From Nonomuraea jiangxiensis (GTDB lineage: Bacteria > Actinomycetota > Actinomycetes > Streptosporangiales > Streptosporangiaceae): a DNA stretch of 64,000 bases. This document shows positions 43,999 to 53,254 of the stretch, in pieces. A program made the position numbers and the translations under genes. The stretch is from positions 496,001-560,000 of the forward strand of contig NZ_FNDJ01000003.1 of NCBI RefSeq assembly GCF_900099965.1, written 5' to 3'. The notes below the pieces were generated by a model. The model saw only the letters and a program-made list of their open reading frames with translations, was not told the origin of the DNA and made no database searches. The first letter of the stretch is position 1; every line of letters begins with the position of its first letter.

Positions 43999-45735
43999 AT
44001 GACAGAAGCTCCGCCCAGGCAACCGGCCGCTCCCCCCAGAGCTCTGAGACGCAGTGACGAGGGACGCATCCTCACGGGCGTCTGCGCCGGGCTCGGGCGG
44101 CGCACCGGCATCGATCCCGTGGTGTTCCGCGTCGGCTTCGGCGTGCTCCTGCTCGGCTCCGGAATCGGGCTGTTCCTCTACATAGCTGCCTTCCTGCTGA
44201 TGAAGGACCCGAGCGGCAAGCCGGGGATCATCGAGCTCTGGACCCGCCGGGACTTCGACGACGAGACCGTGATGGCGCTGCTGACGGCGGTGCTGGGCTT
44301 CGGGCTGGCGATCAACCTGGCGACGGTGTGGATCGACTCCGGCACGCTCGTGGTGGGCGTGACCCTGGCCGTGTCGCTGCTCGCCGCGCACGCGAGCGGG
44401 GTGGATCTGCGTGCGCTGGTGCGGTCGCTGCCGGAGCGCCTGATGCGGAGAAGGGACGAGGACCCGCTGGCCGCCGCCTTCGCGCAGCCGCCGTCCTCGG
44501 TCCGGCAGGACGCCCCCGCACCCTCAATGCGGGTGAACTCTCCCGCACCGCCGATGCCACCGAACTCTCCCACGGCCCCGGTGCCGCCCAACGCCCCTAC
44601 GCCGCCGGTGCCGCCCAACGCCCCTGAGCCGCCGGTCCGGCCCGTGCCCACGCCCGCAGCCACCCCGGAACCGGTCCCGGCCGCAGAGACGGCTGCCGAA
44701 GCCACGGAGCCGGCCGCCGAAGACTCGGAGACGGCTGCGGAACTGGCCGCCGCGGCCGAGGCGATCATGGCTCAGCATGCGGCCGAGGCGGTCACGGCTC
44801 AGCACCAGGCCGAGACGACCACGGCCCGGCACGAGGCCGAGGCGGTGTCGGCCCAGAATGCGGCCGAGGCGTCCGAACGCGCCGACGCGGCCGCAGCCGC
44901 CCAGGCCGACGCGGTGACCGCACAGCACGACGTCCCGCCCTCGTACCCGCCACCCCCGTACCGCCCCCAGCCGAAGACCGCCGTCGACTACACCCCCTAC
45001 GGCCGGCCCTTCGCGCCGAACGGCCCCTACCAGCCACTGGATCCGGCCAGGAGAGCGGGCTACTCCCCGTACGACCCCATCTACTACGATCGCCCGTTCC
45101 CCAGGACGGAGCGCCGGCGGCGGCCGCGGTCGTTCATCGGCGTCATCACCATCCTGCTGGCATTCATCATTGGAGGCATCGTCATGGCGGTCCAGGCCAG
45201 GTCGGCCGCCGGAGTGAGCCCGACCATCGTCGGCGGGGCCATGCTCATCACCATCGGCGCCGGTCTGCTGGTCGCCGCCTGGTGGGGCCGCGGCGCGGGG
45301 CTGGTGGCCGCGGCCACCACGATCGCGCTGCTGGTGGCCGTGGGGCTGATGCTCGGCGGCGTGCCGGCCAACGTCGGGCAGTCCGAGTGGACCCCGACCA
45401 CCGTCAAGGAGGCGAACGCCCGCTACGACGTCGGGGTCGGCGACGGCCGGCTGGACCTGTCGGAACTGGAGCTGACACCGGGGACGAGCGTGACGTTCAA
45501 CGCCTCCGTCACCGTGGGCGAGCTGGTGGTGATCGTGCCACCGACGGCCAGGGTGGAGGTGCACGCCACCAACAAGGTCGGCGACATCAAGCTCGACCAG
45601 TCCCTCAAGGGCGGCGTGGACGTACGGCTGGACCGGGTGCTGGAGCCCGAGCTCAAGCCCGACGAGGAGGTCTCCACCATCGTGCTCCACCTGAAGGGCG
45701 GCATGGGCGACATGGAGGTGCGGCGTGCCGCGTGA
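43999..45735 (+). CDS. PspC-domain, LiaF-like membrane protein with repeat linker
   Basis: 578 residues from ATG 43999. An N-terminal PspC domain (about 15-75) and membrane helices precede a long low-complexity linker. This contains Pro-rich 8-residue repeats (like PPVPPNAP) and then four 9-residue repeats (AQHAAEAVT, AQHQAETTT, ARHEAEAVS, AQNAAEASE). A second membrane block (about 370-455) leads to a C-terminal beta-rich domain like LiaF/DUF2154. LiaF-type proteins hold the kinase in check; the divergent kinase gene makes a LiaFSR set likely. A small membrane gene overlaps its end. Confidence 0.82.
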   Translation: MTEAPPRQPAAPPRALRRSDEGRILTGVCAGLGRRTGIDPVVFRVGFGVLLLGSGIGLFLYIAAFLLMKDPSGKPGIIELWTRRDFDDETVMALLTAVLGFGLAINLATVWIDSGTLVVGVTLAVSLLAAHASGVDLRALVRSLPERLMRRRDEDPLAAAFAQPPSSVRQDAPAPSMRVNSPAPPMPPNSPTAPVPPNAPTPPVPPNAPEPPVRPVPTPAATPEPVPAAETAAEATEPAAEDSETAAELAAAAEAIMAQHAAEAVTAQHQAETTTARHEAEAVSAQNAAEASERADAAAAAQADAVTAQHDVPPSYPPPPYRPQPKTAVDYTPYGRPFAPNGPYQPLDPARRAGYSPYDPIYYDRPFPRTERRRRPRSFIGVITILLAFIIGGIVMAVQARSAAGVSPTIVGGAMLITIGAGLLVAAWWGRGAGLVAAATTIALLVAVGLMLGGVPANVGQSEWTPTTVKEANARYDVGVGDGRLDLSELELTPGTSVTFNASVTVGELVVIVPPTARVEVHATNKVGDIKLDQSLKGGVDVRLDRVLEPELKPDEEVSTIVLHLKGGMGDMEVRRAA

Positions 45736-45928
45736 CGTCGAGCGGGCGCGCCGCCTGCACAGGACGGACTGGATGGCCCTGCTCAGTGGCGTGCTCTTCA
45801 TCGTTCTGGGCATATTGGTTGTGACACGAGCGATCACGGATTGGCTGGTCCTGGGCGGCGTGACGGTGCTGGGGCTGGCCTTCGCGGGGTTGGTGGCGAT
45901 CATCGCGAGGGCAGTCCGGGGCAAGTAA
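45725..45928 (+). CDS. Small membrane protein, 67 residues
   Basis: Two hydrophobic segments (about 16-37 and 39-62) follow a basic N-terminus. The GTG at 45725 lies inside the preceding gene (11-bp overlap), so it is probably co-translated with the LiaF-like protein. No family recognised; perhaps an accessory of the signalling set. Confidence 0.65.
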   Translation: MPRDVERARRLHRTDWMALLSGVLFIVLGILVVTRAITDWLVLGGVTVLGLAFAGLVAIIARAVRGK

Positions 45929-45999
45929 CCCTTGACCGGGAAAAACACGGGCGTAGGTTCGGGTGTGTCCGCCTTTCCCCTGCTCCTGAGGGAGGACGT

Positions 46000-46482
46000 A
46001 TGCCCCGAATCACCGTCACTGTCGACGGGGTCAAATACGAGGAGGACGTCGAGCCGCGACTCCTGCTCGTCCACCTACTGAGAGAACGGCTGGGCAGGAC
46101 CGGTACGCCGGTCGGATGCGACACCAGCAACTGCGGCGCCTGCACGATCATGCTCGACGGCAAGAGCGCCAAGAGCTGCTCCGTGCTCGCCGTACAGGCC
46201 GACGGTTGTGACATCCTCACGATCGAGGGCCTCAGCGAGGGCGGCCGGATGCATCCCATGCAGCGGGCCTTCCACGAAGAGCACGCGCTGCAGTGCGGCT
46301 ACTGCACGCCCGGCATGGTCATGGCCGCGATAGACCTCCTGCGGGAGGACCCCGACCCGTCCGAGGAGACGATCAGGCACGGGCTGGAGGGCAACCTCTG
46401 CAGGTGCACCGGATACTGCAACATCGTGCGCGCGGTACGCAGGGGCGCGCAGGAGATGGGGCAGGCGGTGAACACGCCATGA
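46000..46482 (+). CDS. coxS: CO dehydrogenase-family small (2Fe-2S) subunit
   Basis: 160 residues with both [2Fe-2S] clusters: Cys40, 45, 48 and 60 (plant-type) and Cys99, 102, 134 and 136 (QCGYCTPG, GNLCRCTGYC). It carries electrons from the molybdenum site to FAD. A GGGAGGA ribosome binding site precedes the ATG. The gene order S-L-M and 4-bp overlaps mark one operon. Confidence 0.95.
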   Translation: MPRITVTVDGVKYEEDVEPRLLLVHLLRERLGRTGTPVGCDTSNCGACTIMLDGKSAKSCSVLAVQADGCDILTIEGLSEGGRMHPMQRAFHEEHALQCGYCTPGMVMAAIDLLREDPDPSEETIRHGLEGNLCRCTGYCNIVRAVRRGAQEMGQAVNTP

Positions 46483-48836
46483 CCATCCAGGAGATAGGCC
46501 GGCCGCGTAAGCGCAAGGAGGACGCCAAGCTGCTGACGGGGCGCACGCAGTGGACGGACAACCTCGCGCGCCCTGGCCTGCTGCACGTGATGTTCCTGCG
46601 CAGCCCGATGGCGCACGCCAGGATCACCAGGGTCGACGTGTCGGGGGCGCGTGACCTGCCGGGGGTCGTGGCGGCGTTCAGCGGCCAGGACCTCGCCGCC
46701 GAGCAGGGCAGCCTGCCGTGCGCGTGGCCGGTGACCGAGGACATCGTCATCCCGGACCACCCGCCGATGGCGGTCTCCGAGGTGCGGTACGTCGGCGAGG
46801 CCGTGGCCTGCGTGATCGCGACCGACCGCTACCGCGCGGCCGACGCGCTGGAGGCCATCGACATCGAGTACGAGCAGCTTCCCGCGGTGCTCGACATGAA
46901 CGAGGCCCTCGCCCCGGACAGCCCGAAGGTGCACGAGTCGGGCAACCAGGCGTACTCCGTCAAGATCAACTCGGGTGACATCGAGGCCGCGTTCAGGGAC
47001 GCGCCGGTGGTCGTCGACCGGACCTACATCCAGCAGCGCCTCATCCCGAGCGCCATGGAGCCCAGGGCCGTGCTGGCCGACACCGACGGCGAGTCGTTCA
47101 CCCTGTGGTCGTCCACGCAGATCCCGCACGTCCTGCGGGTCATGCTCGCGGTGGTGACCGGCATCCCCGAGCACAGGCTCCGCGTGATCGCCCCCGACGT
47201 GGGCGGCGGCTTCGGCTCGAAGTTGCAGGTCACCGCGGAAGAGGTGCTCTGCCTGCTGCTCACCCGCAGGCTCGGCAGGCCGGTCAAGTGGACCGAGTCG
47301 CGCTCCGAGGGCAACCTGACGGTGCACCACGGCCGCGACCAGATCCAGCACGTACGGCTGGCCGCCGACGCCGACGGCCGCATCCGCGGGCTGCGGGTCA
47401 GTCTGCTGGCCGACATGGGCGCCTACCTGATGCTGCTCACGCCGGGCGTGCCGACGCTGGGCGGGCCGATGTTCAACGCGATCTACAAGATGGACGCGTA
47501 CGAGTTCGCCTGCACGGGTGTCTTCACCACCAAGATGCCCACGGACGCCTACCGCGGCGCGGGCCGTCCGGAGGCGACGTTCGGCATCGAGCGCACGATC
47601 GACGAGCTGGCCGCCGAGCTCGGCATGGACCCGGTGGAGCTGCGTAAGCGCAACTGGATCAGGCACGAGGAGTTCCCGTACACCACCGTCTCGGGCCTGA
47701 CGTACGACTCCGGCAACTACGAGGCGGCGACCGAGCGGGCGATGTCCCTGTTCGGCTACGACAAGTTGCGGGCCGAACAGGTCGACCGCCGTGACAGGGG
47801 CGACCCGGTGCAGCTCGGGATCGGCGTCAGCACGTACACGGAGATGTGCGGGCTGGCCCCGTCCAGGTGGCTCGGTGAGGCCAACTTCGGCGCGGGCGGC
47901 TGGGAGCACGCCTCGGTGCGCATGCTGCCGACGGGCAAGGTGGAGGTCATCACCGGCAGCTCGCCGCACGGGCAGGGCCACGTGACGTCGTGGAGCCAGA
48001 TCGCGGCCGACGCGCTCGGCGTGCCGTTCGACGACATCACGGTGCTGCACGGCGACACCGCCGTGGCGCACAAGGGCATGGACACCTACGGCTCGCGTTC
48101 GCTGGTCATCGGCGGCATGGCCGTGCTCAAGGCGTGCGACAAGGTCAAGGAGAAGGCCCGCAAGCTCGCCGCGCACGCGCTGGAGTGCTCCCCCGACGAC
48201 CTGGAGTTCGAGGCGGGGGCGTTCAAGGTGCGGGGCACGGACTCGCAGAAGACCATCCAGGAGCTGGCCTTCGCCGCGTTCACGGCGCACGACCTGCCCG
48301 AGGGGATGGAGCCGAGGCTCGACTCCGACGTCACCTTCGACCCGGAGAACTACTCCTTCCCGCACGGCACCCACCTGTGCGCGATGGAGGTGGACACCGA
48401 GACGGGCATGGTGAAGATCCGCTCGTACGTGGCGGTCGACGACATCGGCAAGGTCATCAACCCGCTGATCGTCGAGGGCCAGCTGCACGGCGGCATCGCC
48501 CAGGGCATCGCGCAGGCGCTGTACGAGGAGGCCGTGTACGACGCCGACGGCAACCTGCTGACCACCACGATGGCCGACTACCTGCTGCCCTCGGCGGCGG
48601 ACCTGCCGTCGTTCGTCCTCGACCGGACCGAGTCGCCCGCCACCAGCAACCCGCTGGGCGTCAAGGGCGTCGGCGAGGCCGGCACGATCGCCTCCACCCC
48701 GGCCGTGGTGAACGCCATCGTGGACGCCCTGCGCCCGCTCGGCGTCCGTGACGTCCAGATGCCGTGCTCGCCGGAACGCGTCTGGCGAGCCCTCCAGGCG
48801 GCACGACAGGGGACCAGGGAAGGAGCAGGACGATGA
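46479..48836 (+). CDS. coxL: Molybdenum hydroxylase large subunit (form II CoxL)
   Basis: 785 residues. The active-site loop reads AYRGAGR (residues 357-363), the form II signature, not the AYxCSFR loop of proven CO oxidisers. The catalytic Glu is at 733 (GVGEAGT). The GGGFGSK loop for the molybdopterin cofactor is near 243. Form II enzymes act on unknown substrates (a purine-like or aldehyde substrate is possible). The ATG overlaps the coxS stop by 4 bp. Confidence 0.92.
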   Translation: MTIQEIGRPRKRKEDAKLLTGRTQWTDNLARPGLLHVMFLRSPMAHARITRVDVSGARDLPGVVAAFSGQDLAAEQGSLPCAWPVTEDIVIPDHPPMAVSEVRYVGEAVACVIATDRYRAADALEAIDIEYEQLPAVLDMNEALAPDSPKVHESGNQAYSVKINSGDIEAAFRDAPVVVDRTYIQQRLIPSAMEPRAVLADTDGESFTLWSSTQIPHVLRVMLAVVTGIPEHRLRVIAPDVGGGFGSKLQVTAEEVLCLLLTRRLGRPVKWTESRSEGNLTVHHGRDQIQHVRLAADADGRIRGLRVSLLADMGAYLMLLTPGVPTLGGPMFNAIYKMDAYEFACTGVFTTKMPTDAYRGAGRPEATFGIERTIDELAAELGMDPVELRKRNWIRHEEFPYTTVSGLTYDSGNYEAATERAMSLFGYDKLRAEQVDRRDRGDPVQLGIGVSTYTEMCGLAPSRWLGEANFGAGGWEHASVRMLPTGKVEVITGSSPHGQGHVTSWSQIAADALGVPFDDITVLHGDTAVAHKGMDTYGSRSLVIGGMAVLKACDKVKEKARKLAAHALECSPDDLEFEAGAFKVRGTDSQKTIQELAFAAFTAHDLPEGMEPRLDSDVTFDPENYSFPHGTHLCAMEVDTETGMVKIRSYVAVDDIGKVINPLIVEGQLHGGIAQGIAQALYEEAVYDADGNLLTTTMADYLLPSAADLPSFVLDRTESPATSNPLGVKGVGEAGTIASTPAVVNAIVDALRPLGVRDVQMPCSPERVWRALQAARQGTREGAGR

Positions 48837-49687
48837 TTCCCGCACCGTTCGATTACGTGCGCCCGGATTCGCTGGCCGAGGCCTGCCAGGCCCTCGCCGC
48901 CGACGAGGAGGCCAAGGTCCTGGCCGGCGGGCAGTCGCTGATGCCGCTGCTGCGGCTGCGGCTGGCCTACCCGTCGCGGCTGGTGGACATCGGGCGGCTG
49001 CCCGAGCTGAAGGGCGTGCACGACCGCGGCGATCACGTCTTCATCGGCGCGATGGCCACGCACGACGAGGTCATGCGCTCCCACGTGGTGAACGCCGACT
49101 GCCCGCTGATAGCGCTGGCCACCGCGACGGTGGCGGACCCGGCGATCCGGCACCGGGGCACGTTCGGCGGCTCGCTGGCCCACGCTGACCCGGCCGGCGA
49201 CCTGCCGGCCGTGGTGCTGGCGCTGGAGGGCGTGTTCGTGACCAGGTCGGAGCAGGGCGAGCGGGAGATCCCGGCGGCCGAGTTCTTCGTCGACTACCTG
49301 GAGTCCGCGCTGCGGACCGCCGAGGTCCTGGTCGGGGTGAAGATCCCCAAGCTGGGGCCGGGGTGGGGCTTCCACTACGAGAAGTTCCGCAGGACCGCGC
49401 AGGCGTGGGCGATCGTCGGCGTGGCGGCGGCCGTCAGGCGCGCCAACGGCTCGATCGCCGAGGCCAGGATCGGGTTGTCGAACATGGGGCCGACGCCCGT
49501 GCGCGCCCACGCGGCCGAGGCCGGTCTGCGTGACGCGGAGCTGGGCGACCAGGTGCGGCAGGCGTGCGAGCAGGCGGCGGCCGACACCTCGCCGTCGTCC
49601 GACCTGCACGCCCAGGCGGACTACCGCCGCCATCTGGCCAGGGTGCTGACCCATCGCGCGGTACGCGCCGCGGCCGGATCGCCCTGA
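48833..49687 (+). CDS. coxM: CO dehydrogenase-family FAD-binding medium subunit
   Basis: 284 residues with FAD-binding motifs AGGQSLMPLLRLRLA (about 32-46) and TFGGSLAHADPAGD (about 109-122). It takes electrons from CoxS and passes them to quinone or another acceptor. The ATG overlaps the coxL stop by 4 bp. Followed by a hairpin and coxG. Confidence 0.93.
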   Translation: MIPAPFDYVRPDSLAEACQALAADEEAKVLAGGQSLMPLLRLRLAYPSRLVDIGRLPELKGVHDRGDHVFIGAMATHDEVMRSHVVNADCPLIALATATVADPAIRHRGTFGGSLAHADPAGDLPAVVLALEGVFVTRSEQGEREIPAAEFFVDYLESALRTAEVLVGVKIPKLGPGWGFHYEKFRRTAQAWAIVGVAAAVRRANGSIAEARIGLSNMGPTPVRAHAAEAGLRDAELGDQVRQACEQAAADTSPSSDLHAQADYRRHLARVLTHRAVRAAAGSP

Positions 49688-49695
49688 CCCCGTCG

Positions 49696-49723
49696 CGGGG
49701 GCGCCTCTTCCGGGGCGCCCCCG
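49696..49723 (+). terminator. Perfect 10-bp hairpin between coxM and coxG
   Basis: CGGGGGCGCC (49696-49705) pairs with GGCGCCCCCG (49714-49723) around an 8-nt loop, 8 bp after the coxM stop. No T-run, so partial termination or mRNA stabilisation is also possible. Confidence 0.5.
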
Positions 49724-49762
49724 TGCGGACGTAGTGTCGATAGTGGGAGAAGGAGCGGATCG

Positions 49763-50491
49763 ATGGCGATGCGGTTCGAGCACGAGTTCACTGTTCCCGT
49801 TCCGATCGAGCAGGCCTGGGCGGTGTTGCTCGATGTCGAACGGGTGGCGCCGTGCCTGCCCGGGGCGACGCTCGACCTCTTCGAGGACGACGAGTTCACC
49901 GGCAGGATGAAGGTCAAGGTCGGCCCGATCACGGTGACCTATCGCGGCTCGGCCAGGTTCGAGGACGTGGACAAGGACTCCTCCTCACTCACGATCAAGG
50001 CGTCCGGCAAGGAGGCCCGGGGCTCCGGCACGGCCTCGGCCACGGTCAAGGCGCGGATGGTGCCGCGCGGGGAGGCCACGGCGGTGACCGTGGAGACCTC
50101 GTTCAACGTGACCGGGCGGCCCGCCCAGTTCGGGCGGGGGGTGATGGCCGAGGTCGGTGGCAAGCTCATCGAGAAGTTCGCGGCCAACCTGGCCGCGCTG
50201 CTCACCGAGTCCACCGTGGAGCCCGCCCCGGCCGCCGCTCCGGCGGCCCCCCAGAAGGACGCCGGCCGGGCGACGGCACAGGACGAGCGGCATCTCAGCG
50301 CCGTGCCCGCGCCGCCGGCGCAGGAGGCTCGCCCGGTGGGGACGTTGCGCACGTCGCGCACGGCGGACGAGGAGGCGCTGGACCTGCTGGAGATCGCCGG
50401 GCAGCCGCTGCTGAAGCGGCTGGCGCCGGTGGCGGGGGCGCTCGCGGCGCTGCTGGTCATCGTATGGGTGATCCGCCGGCTGATCCGCTGA
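49763..50491 (+). CDS. coxG: CoxG-type SRPBCC protein with C-terminal membrane anchor
   Basis: A 242-residue protein. An SRPBCC/CoxG domain (about 1-150; FEHEFTVPVPIEQAWAVLLD) is followed by an Ala/Pro-rich linker and a C-terminal transmembrane helix (about 222-240, ending RRLIR). CoxG proteins are reported to link molybdenum CO dehydrogenases to the membrane and quinone pool. Finding it beside form II genes suggests this enzyme also feeds the respiratory chain. Good ribosome binding site GAGAAGGAG. Confidence 0.88.
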   Translation: MAMRFEHEFTVPVPIEQAWAVLLDVERVAPCLPGATLDLFEDDEFTGRMKVKVGPITVTYRGSARFEDVDKDSSSLTIKASGKEARGSGTASATVKARMVPRGEATAVTVETSFNVTGRPAQFGRGVMAEVGGKLIEKFAANLAALLTESTVEPAPAAAPAAPQKDAGRATAQDERHLSAVPAPPAQEARPVGTLRTSRTADEEALDLLEIAGQPLLKRLAPVAGALAALLVIVWVIRRLIR

Positions 50492-50560
50492 ACCGCACGC
50501 TCCTTTTATTGACTTCTCGGACTTTGGGCTGATTTCGGACAATAGTCCATCAAGTCCGGA

Positions 50561-50585
50561 CACTTCCCTCGGCCCGGGGGAAGTG
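50561..50585 (+). terminator. Hairpin between coxG and the glycopolymer genes
   Basis: CACTTCCC (50561-50568) and GGGAAGTG (50578-50585) pair perfectly with a 9-nt loop, 38 bp before the polymerase ATG. It could end the cox transcript or structure the leader of the next gene. Confidence 0.4.
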
Positions 50586-50623
50586 CTTCCCGCAGGTGAT
50601 TGGACCAGCGGGGGGATCTTGCC

Positions 50624-53254
50624 ATGCCGGACTGCACCGTTGTCGTCATCTCCTACAACGACGCCGGCCGCCTGCCCAGGGCCGTACGTTCCGTGCTGCG
50701 CCAGTCGCTGCGCGACGTCGAGGTGGTCATCGCCGACGACGCCAGCACGGACGCCACGCCCGAGGTCGCCGCCCGGCTCATGAAGAGCGACCCGCGGGTG
50801 CGCTACCTTCGCAGGCACACCAACAGCGGGCACTGCGGGGCGCCCAGGAACGACGGCGTCGAGGCCGCCCGCTCCCCCTACGTGATGTTCCTCGACAGCG
50901 ACGACGAGCTGCCCAGGCACGCGTGCAAGAGCCTGCTGGCCGAGATCGAGCGCACCGGGGCCGACTTCGTCTCGGGGCAGATCTCGCGGCTGTTCGAGTC
51001 GGACGGCCGGCTGCAGCCGTACTATCCCACCCTGTTCGCCCGGCGGCGGGTGGTGGCCGGCATCAGGCAGGAGCCGGAGCTGTTCCTGGACTCCTTCAGC
51101 ACGAACAAGCTCTACAGCCTGGCCTTCCTGCACGACAACCTGCTGCGCTTCCCCGAGGACGTCCACTACGAGGACCACGTCTTCACGGCCGAGCTGTACG
51201 CGCTGTCGCGCCGGTTCGCGGTGGTGCCCTGGGTGGTCTACCACTGGCACCGGGCCCGCTCGAACGACTCGATCTCGCTGAGCATCGAGGACCTGGAGAA
51301 CGTGCGGCAGCGGGTGGCCGCGGCCCGCCTGAGCGACGACATCCTGCGCGCCCACGAGGCCGGCGACCTGGTGCCGCACCGGCAGCGCCGGTTCCTGGTG
51401 CAGGACCTGCGGGTCTACCTGAACCCGCTGCCCACCAGGGACCTGGTGTGGGCCAAGGAGTTCGCCTCGATCGTGCGGCCGTACATGGAGGAGATCCCGG
51501 CCGAGGTGCTGGAAGGGATGGAGCCGCTGGACCGGGTCTGCTGCCAGCTCATCCTCGACGACAGGATCGAGGACCTGCGGACGGCCGCGGGCTCGCTCAC
51601 CGGGCCGCGGGCCGCCCCACGGGCGGCGGTCCAGCTCGACGGGCGTACGTACTGGGGGACCCGCGTGTCGCCGGGCCTGGACATCACCCGGCTGCGGCTG
51701 GCCGAGCTGCCGTTCTCGGCCTCCCGGCTGCGGCACGAGGTGGCGGCGCTGGTCCCGGACGGCGAGCGGGTGCGGATGACCGTGCGCACCTACGACCCCT
51801 TCGGCGTGCTGCCGCAGGAGTGGGCGGCGTTCCTGGGGCTGGGCAGGCAGCGGGTGCCCATCGCGCCGGAGCCGTCCGGCGAGGGCGGGTACGTCAGCGA
51901 GGTCACCTTCACCCCGGCGGGCAAGTGCGATCCGGTCATCGGCTTCATCCGGACTGCGGACGGCCACATCACGACCGACCGGCTCATCGTCGATCCGCAC
52001 CTGGAGCCGATCGAGCTGCCGGGGGGCACCGTGCGGGCCGAGGGGTACGCGGCCTACCTGTGCGTACGCCCCGTCCCCGGCCGGGCGTCGGTGACCCGGC
52101 GGGTGCGGCAGCGGCTGATGAAGCGCTTCAACACGCCCCAGAACAAGCTGCGGGCCTACAAGGTGCTGATCAAGGTGCTCCCCCGGCGCGAGAACCTGGC
52201 CCTGTTCGAGTCCGACGTCGGCAGGAGCTGCAGCGGCAGCCCACGGGCCCTCTACGAGGAGCTGCGCCGGCGCGACCTGCCGATCGACGTGGTCTGGTCG
52301 GTGGCCAAGGACCGCAAGAACTTCCCCCCGGGCGTGACGCTCGTGCGCCGGGGAAGCTGGCGTCACCTCTGGACGATGGCCCGCGCCGGGTTCTGGGTGG
52401 ACAGCCACGGGTTCCCGCTGGACTACCCCAAGCCGCGCGGCACCCGCTACCTGCAGACCTGGCACGGCCAGGGGATCAAGTCGATCGGGTTCGACGCGCC
52501 CGACCTGCGCGGCGACTTCGACAAGCCGCGCGCCCAGTGGCGGGCCGCCGTCGCCCGCTGGGACGCGCTGGTCTCGCCCAGCGCGGAGTTCTCCCGGGTG
52601 TTCCCGCCGGCGAACGGGTACACGGGGCGGGTCTACCGGTTCGGCACGCCGCGGTGCGACGCGCTGATCAGGGGCGAGGTCACGGATGACGTGGCCGCCC
52701 GGCTGGAGATCCCGGCCGGGCAGAAGGTCCTGCTCTACGCGCCCACCTACCGGGACCGGGTCAAGGGCAGCGGCCAGTCCGTCCGGGTGGACCTGGAGCT
52801 GCTGGCCGACGCGCTGGCCGAGGAATGGGTGCTGCTGCTGCGTACGCACCCGGTGGAGCGCTACACCGCGCCCGAGCACCTGAGGCACTTCGTCCGCCCG
52901 GCCGGGTCCTATCCCGAGATCAACGACCTGATCCTGGCCTCGGACGCGCTGCTGACGGACTACTCGTCGGTGATGTGCGACTACGCGATCACCGGCAAGC
53001 CCATGCTGTTCTACATCGACGACTGGGACGAATACCGCCTGTCGGAGCGCGGGGTCTACCACGACCTGCCCGCCATCGCGCCGGGGCCGTGCGTCTCGAC
53101 GACCGAGGACCTGGTGGCGGCGATCCGCGACCTGGCCGCCGACCACGCGGCCCACGCCGAGCGGTACGCGGCCTTCCGCGAGCTGTGGTGCGCCGAGGAG
53201 CGGGGGGATGCGGCCGCCCGGATCGTCAGCGACTTCTTCGAGGGGCGCCGATGA
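50624..53254 (+). CDS. GT2 glycosyltransferase / CDP-glycerol glycerophosphotransferase fusion
   Basis: 876 residues from ATG 50624, which follows GGGGGGAT at 8 nt (TTG 50600 is possible). The N-terminal GT-A domain (about 1-240) has VVVISYND, IADDASTD and the DSDDE metal site. A middle beta-rich region of about 150 residues follows. A C-terminal TagB/TagF domain (about 500-870) carries TWHGQGIKS, YAPTYRD and DYSSVMCDYAITGKP. It would build a teichoic-acid-like polyol-phosphate polymer and add a sugar. The GT4 gene overlaps its stop by 4 bp. Confidence 0.88.
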   Translation: MPDCTVVVISYNDAGRLPRAVRSVLRQSLRDVEVVIADDASTDATPEVAARLMKSDPRVRYLRRHTNSGHCGAPRNDGVEAARSPYVMFLDSDDELPRHACKSLLAEIERTGADFVSGQISRLFESDGRLQPYYPTLFARRRVVAGIRQEPELFLDSFSTNKLYSLAFLHDNLLRFPEDVHYEDHVFTAELYALSRRFAVVPWVVYHWHRARSNDSISLSIEDLENVRQRVAAARLSDDILRAHEAGDLVPHRQRRFLVQDLRVYLNPLPTRDLVWAKEFASIVRPYMEEIPAEVLEGMEPLDRVCCQLILDDRIEDLRTAAGSLTGPRAAPRAAVQLDGRTYWGTRVSPGLDITRLRLAELPFSASRLRHEVAALVPDGERVRMTVRTYDPFGVLPQEWAAFLGLGRQRVPIAPEPSGEGGYVSEVTFTPAGKCDPVIGFIRTADGHITTDRLIVDPHLEPIELPGGTVRAEGYAAYLCVRPVPGRASVTRRVRQRLMKRFNTPQNKLRAYKVLIKVLPRRENLALFESDVGRSCSGSPRALYEELRRRDLPIDVVWSVAKDRKNFPPGVTLVRRGSWRHLWTMARAGFWVDSHGFPLDYPKPRGTRYLQTWHGQGIKSIGFDAPDLRGDFDKPRAQWRAAVARWDALVSPSAEFSRVFPPANGYTGRVYRFGTPRCDALIRGEVTDDVAARLEIPAGQKVLLYAPTYRDRVKGSGQSVRVDLELLADALAEEWVLLLRTHPVERYTAPEHLRHFVRPAGSYPEINDLILASDALLTDYSSVMCDYAITGKPMLFYIDDWDEYRLSERGVYHDLPAIAPGPCVSTTEDLVAAIRDLAADHAAHAERYAAFRELWCAEERGDAAARIVSDFFEGRR

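Noticed and set aside
46479..48836. Genuine CO dehydrogenase (form I)
   Set aside because: The active-site loop is AYRGAGR, the form II signature.
46299..48845. Long minus-strand ORF opposite coxL
   Set aside because: Arg/His/Val-rich shadow of the coxL gene.
49985..53155. Very long antisense ORF opposite the GT2/TagF gene
   Set aside because: Codon bias at high GC leaves the opposite frame open; the product is low-complexity Arg/Pro/Gly-rich and the plus-strand gene has clear motifs.
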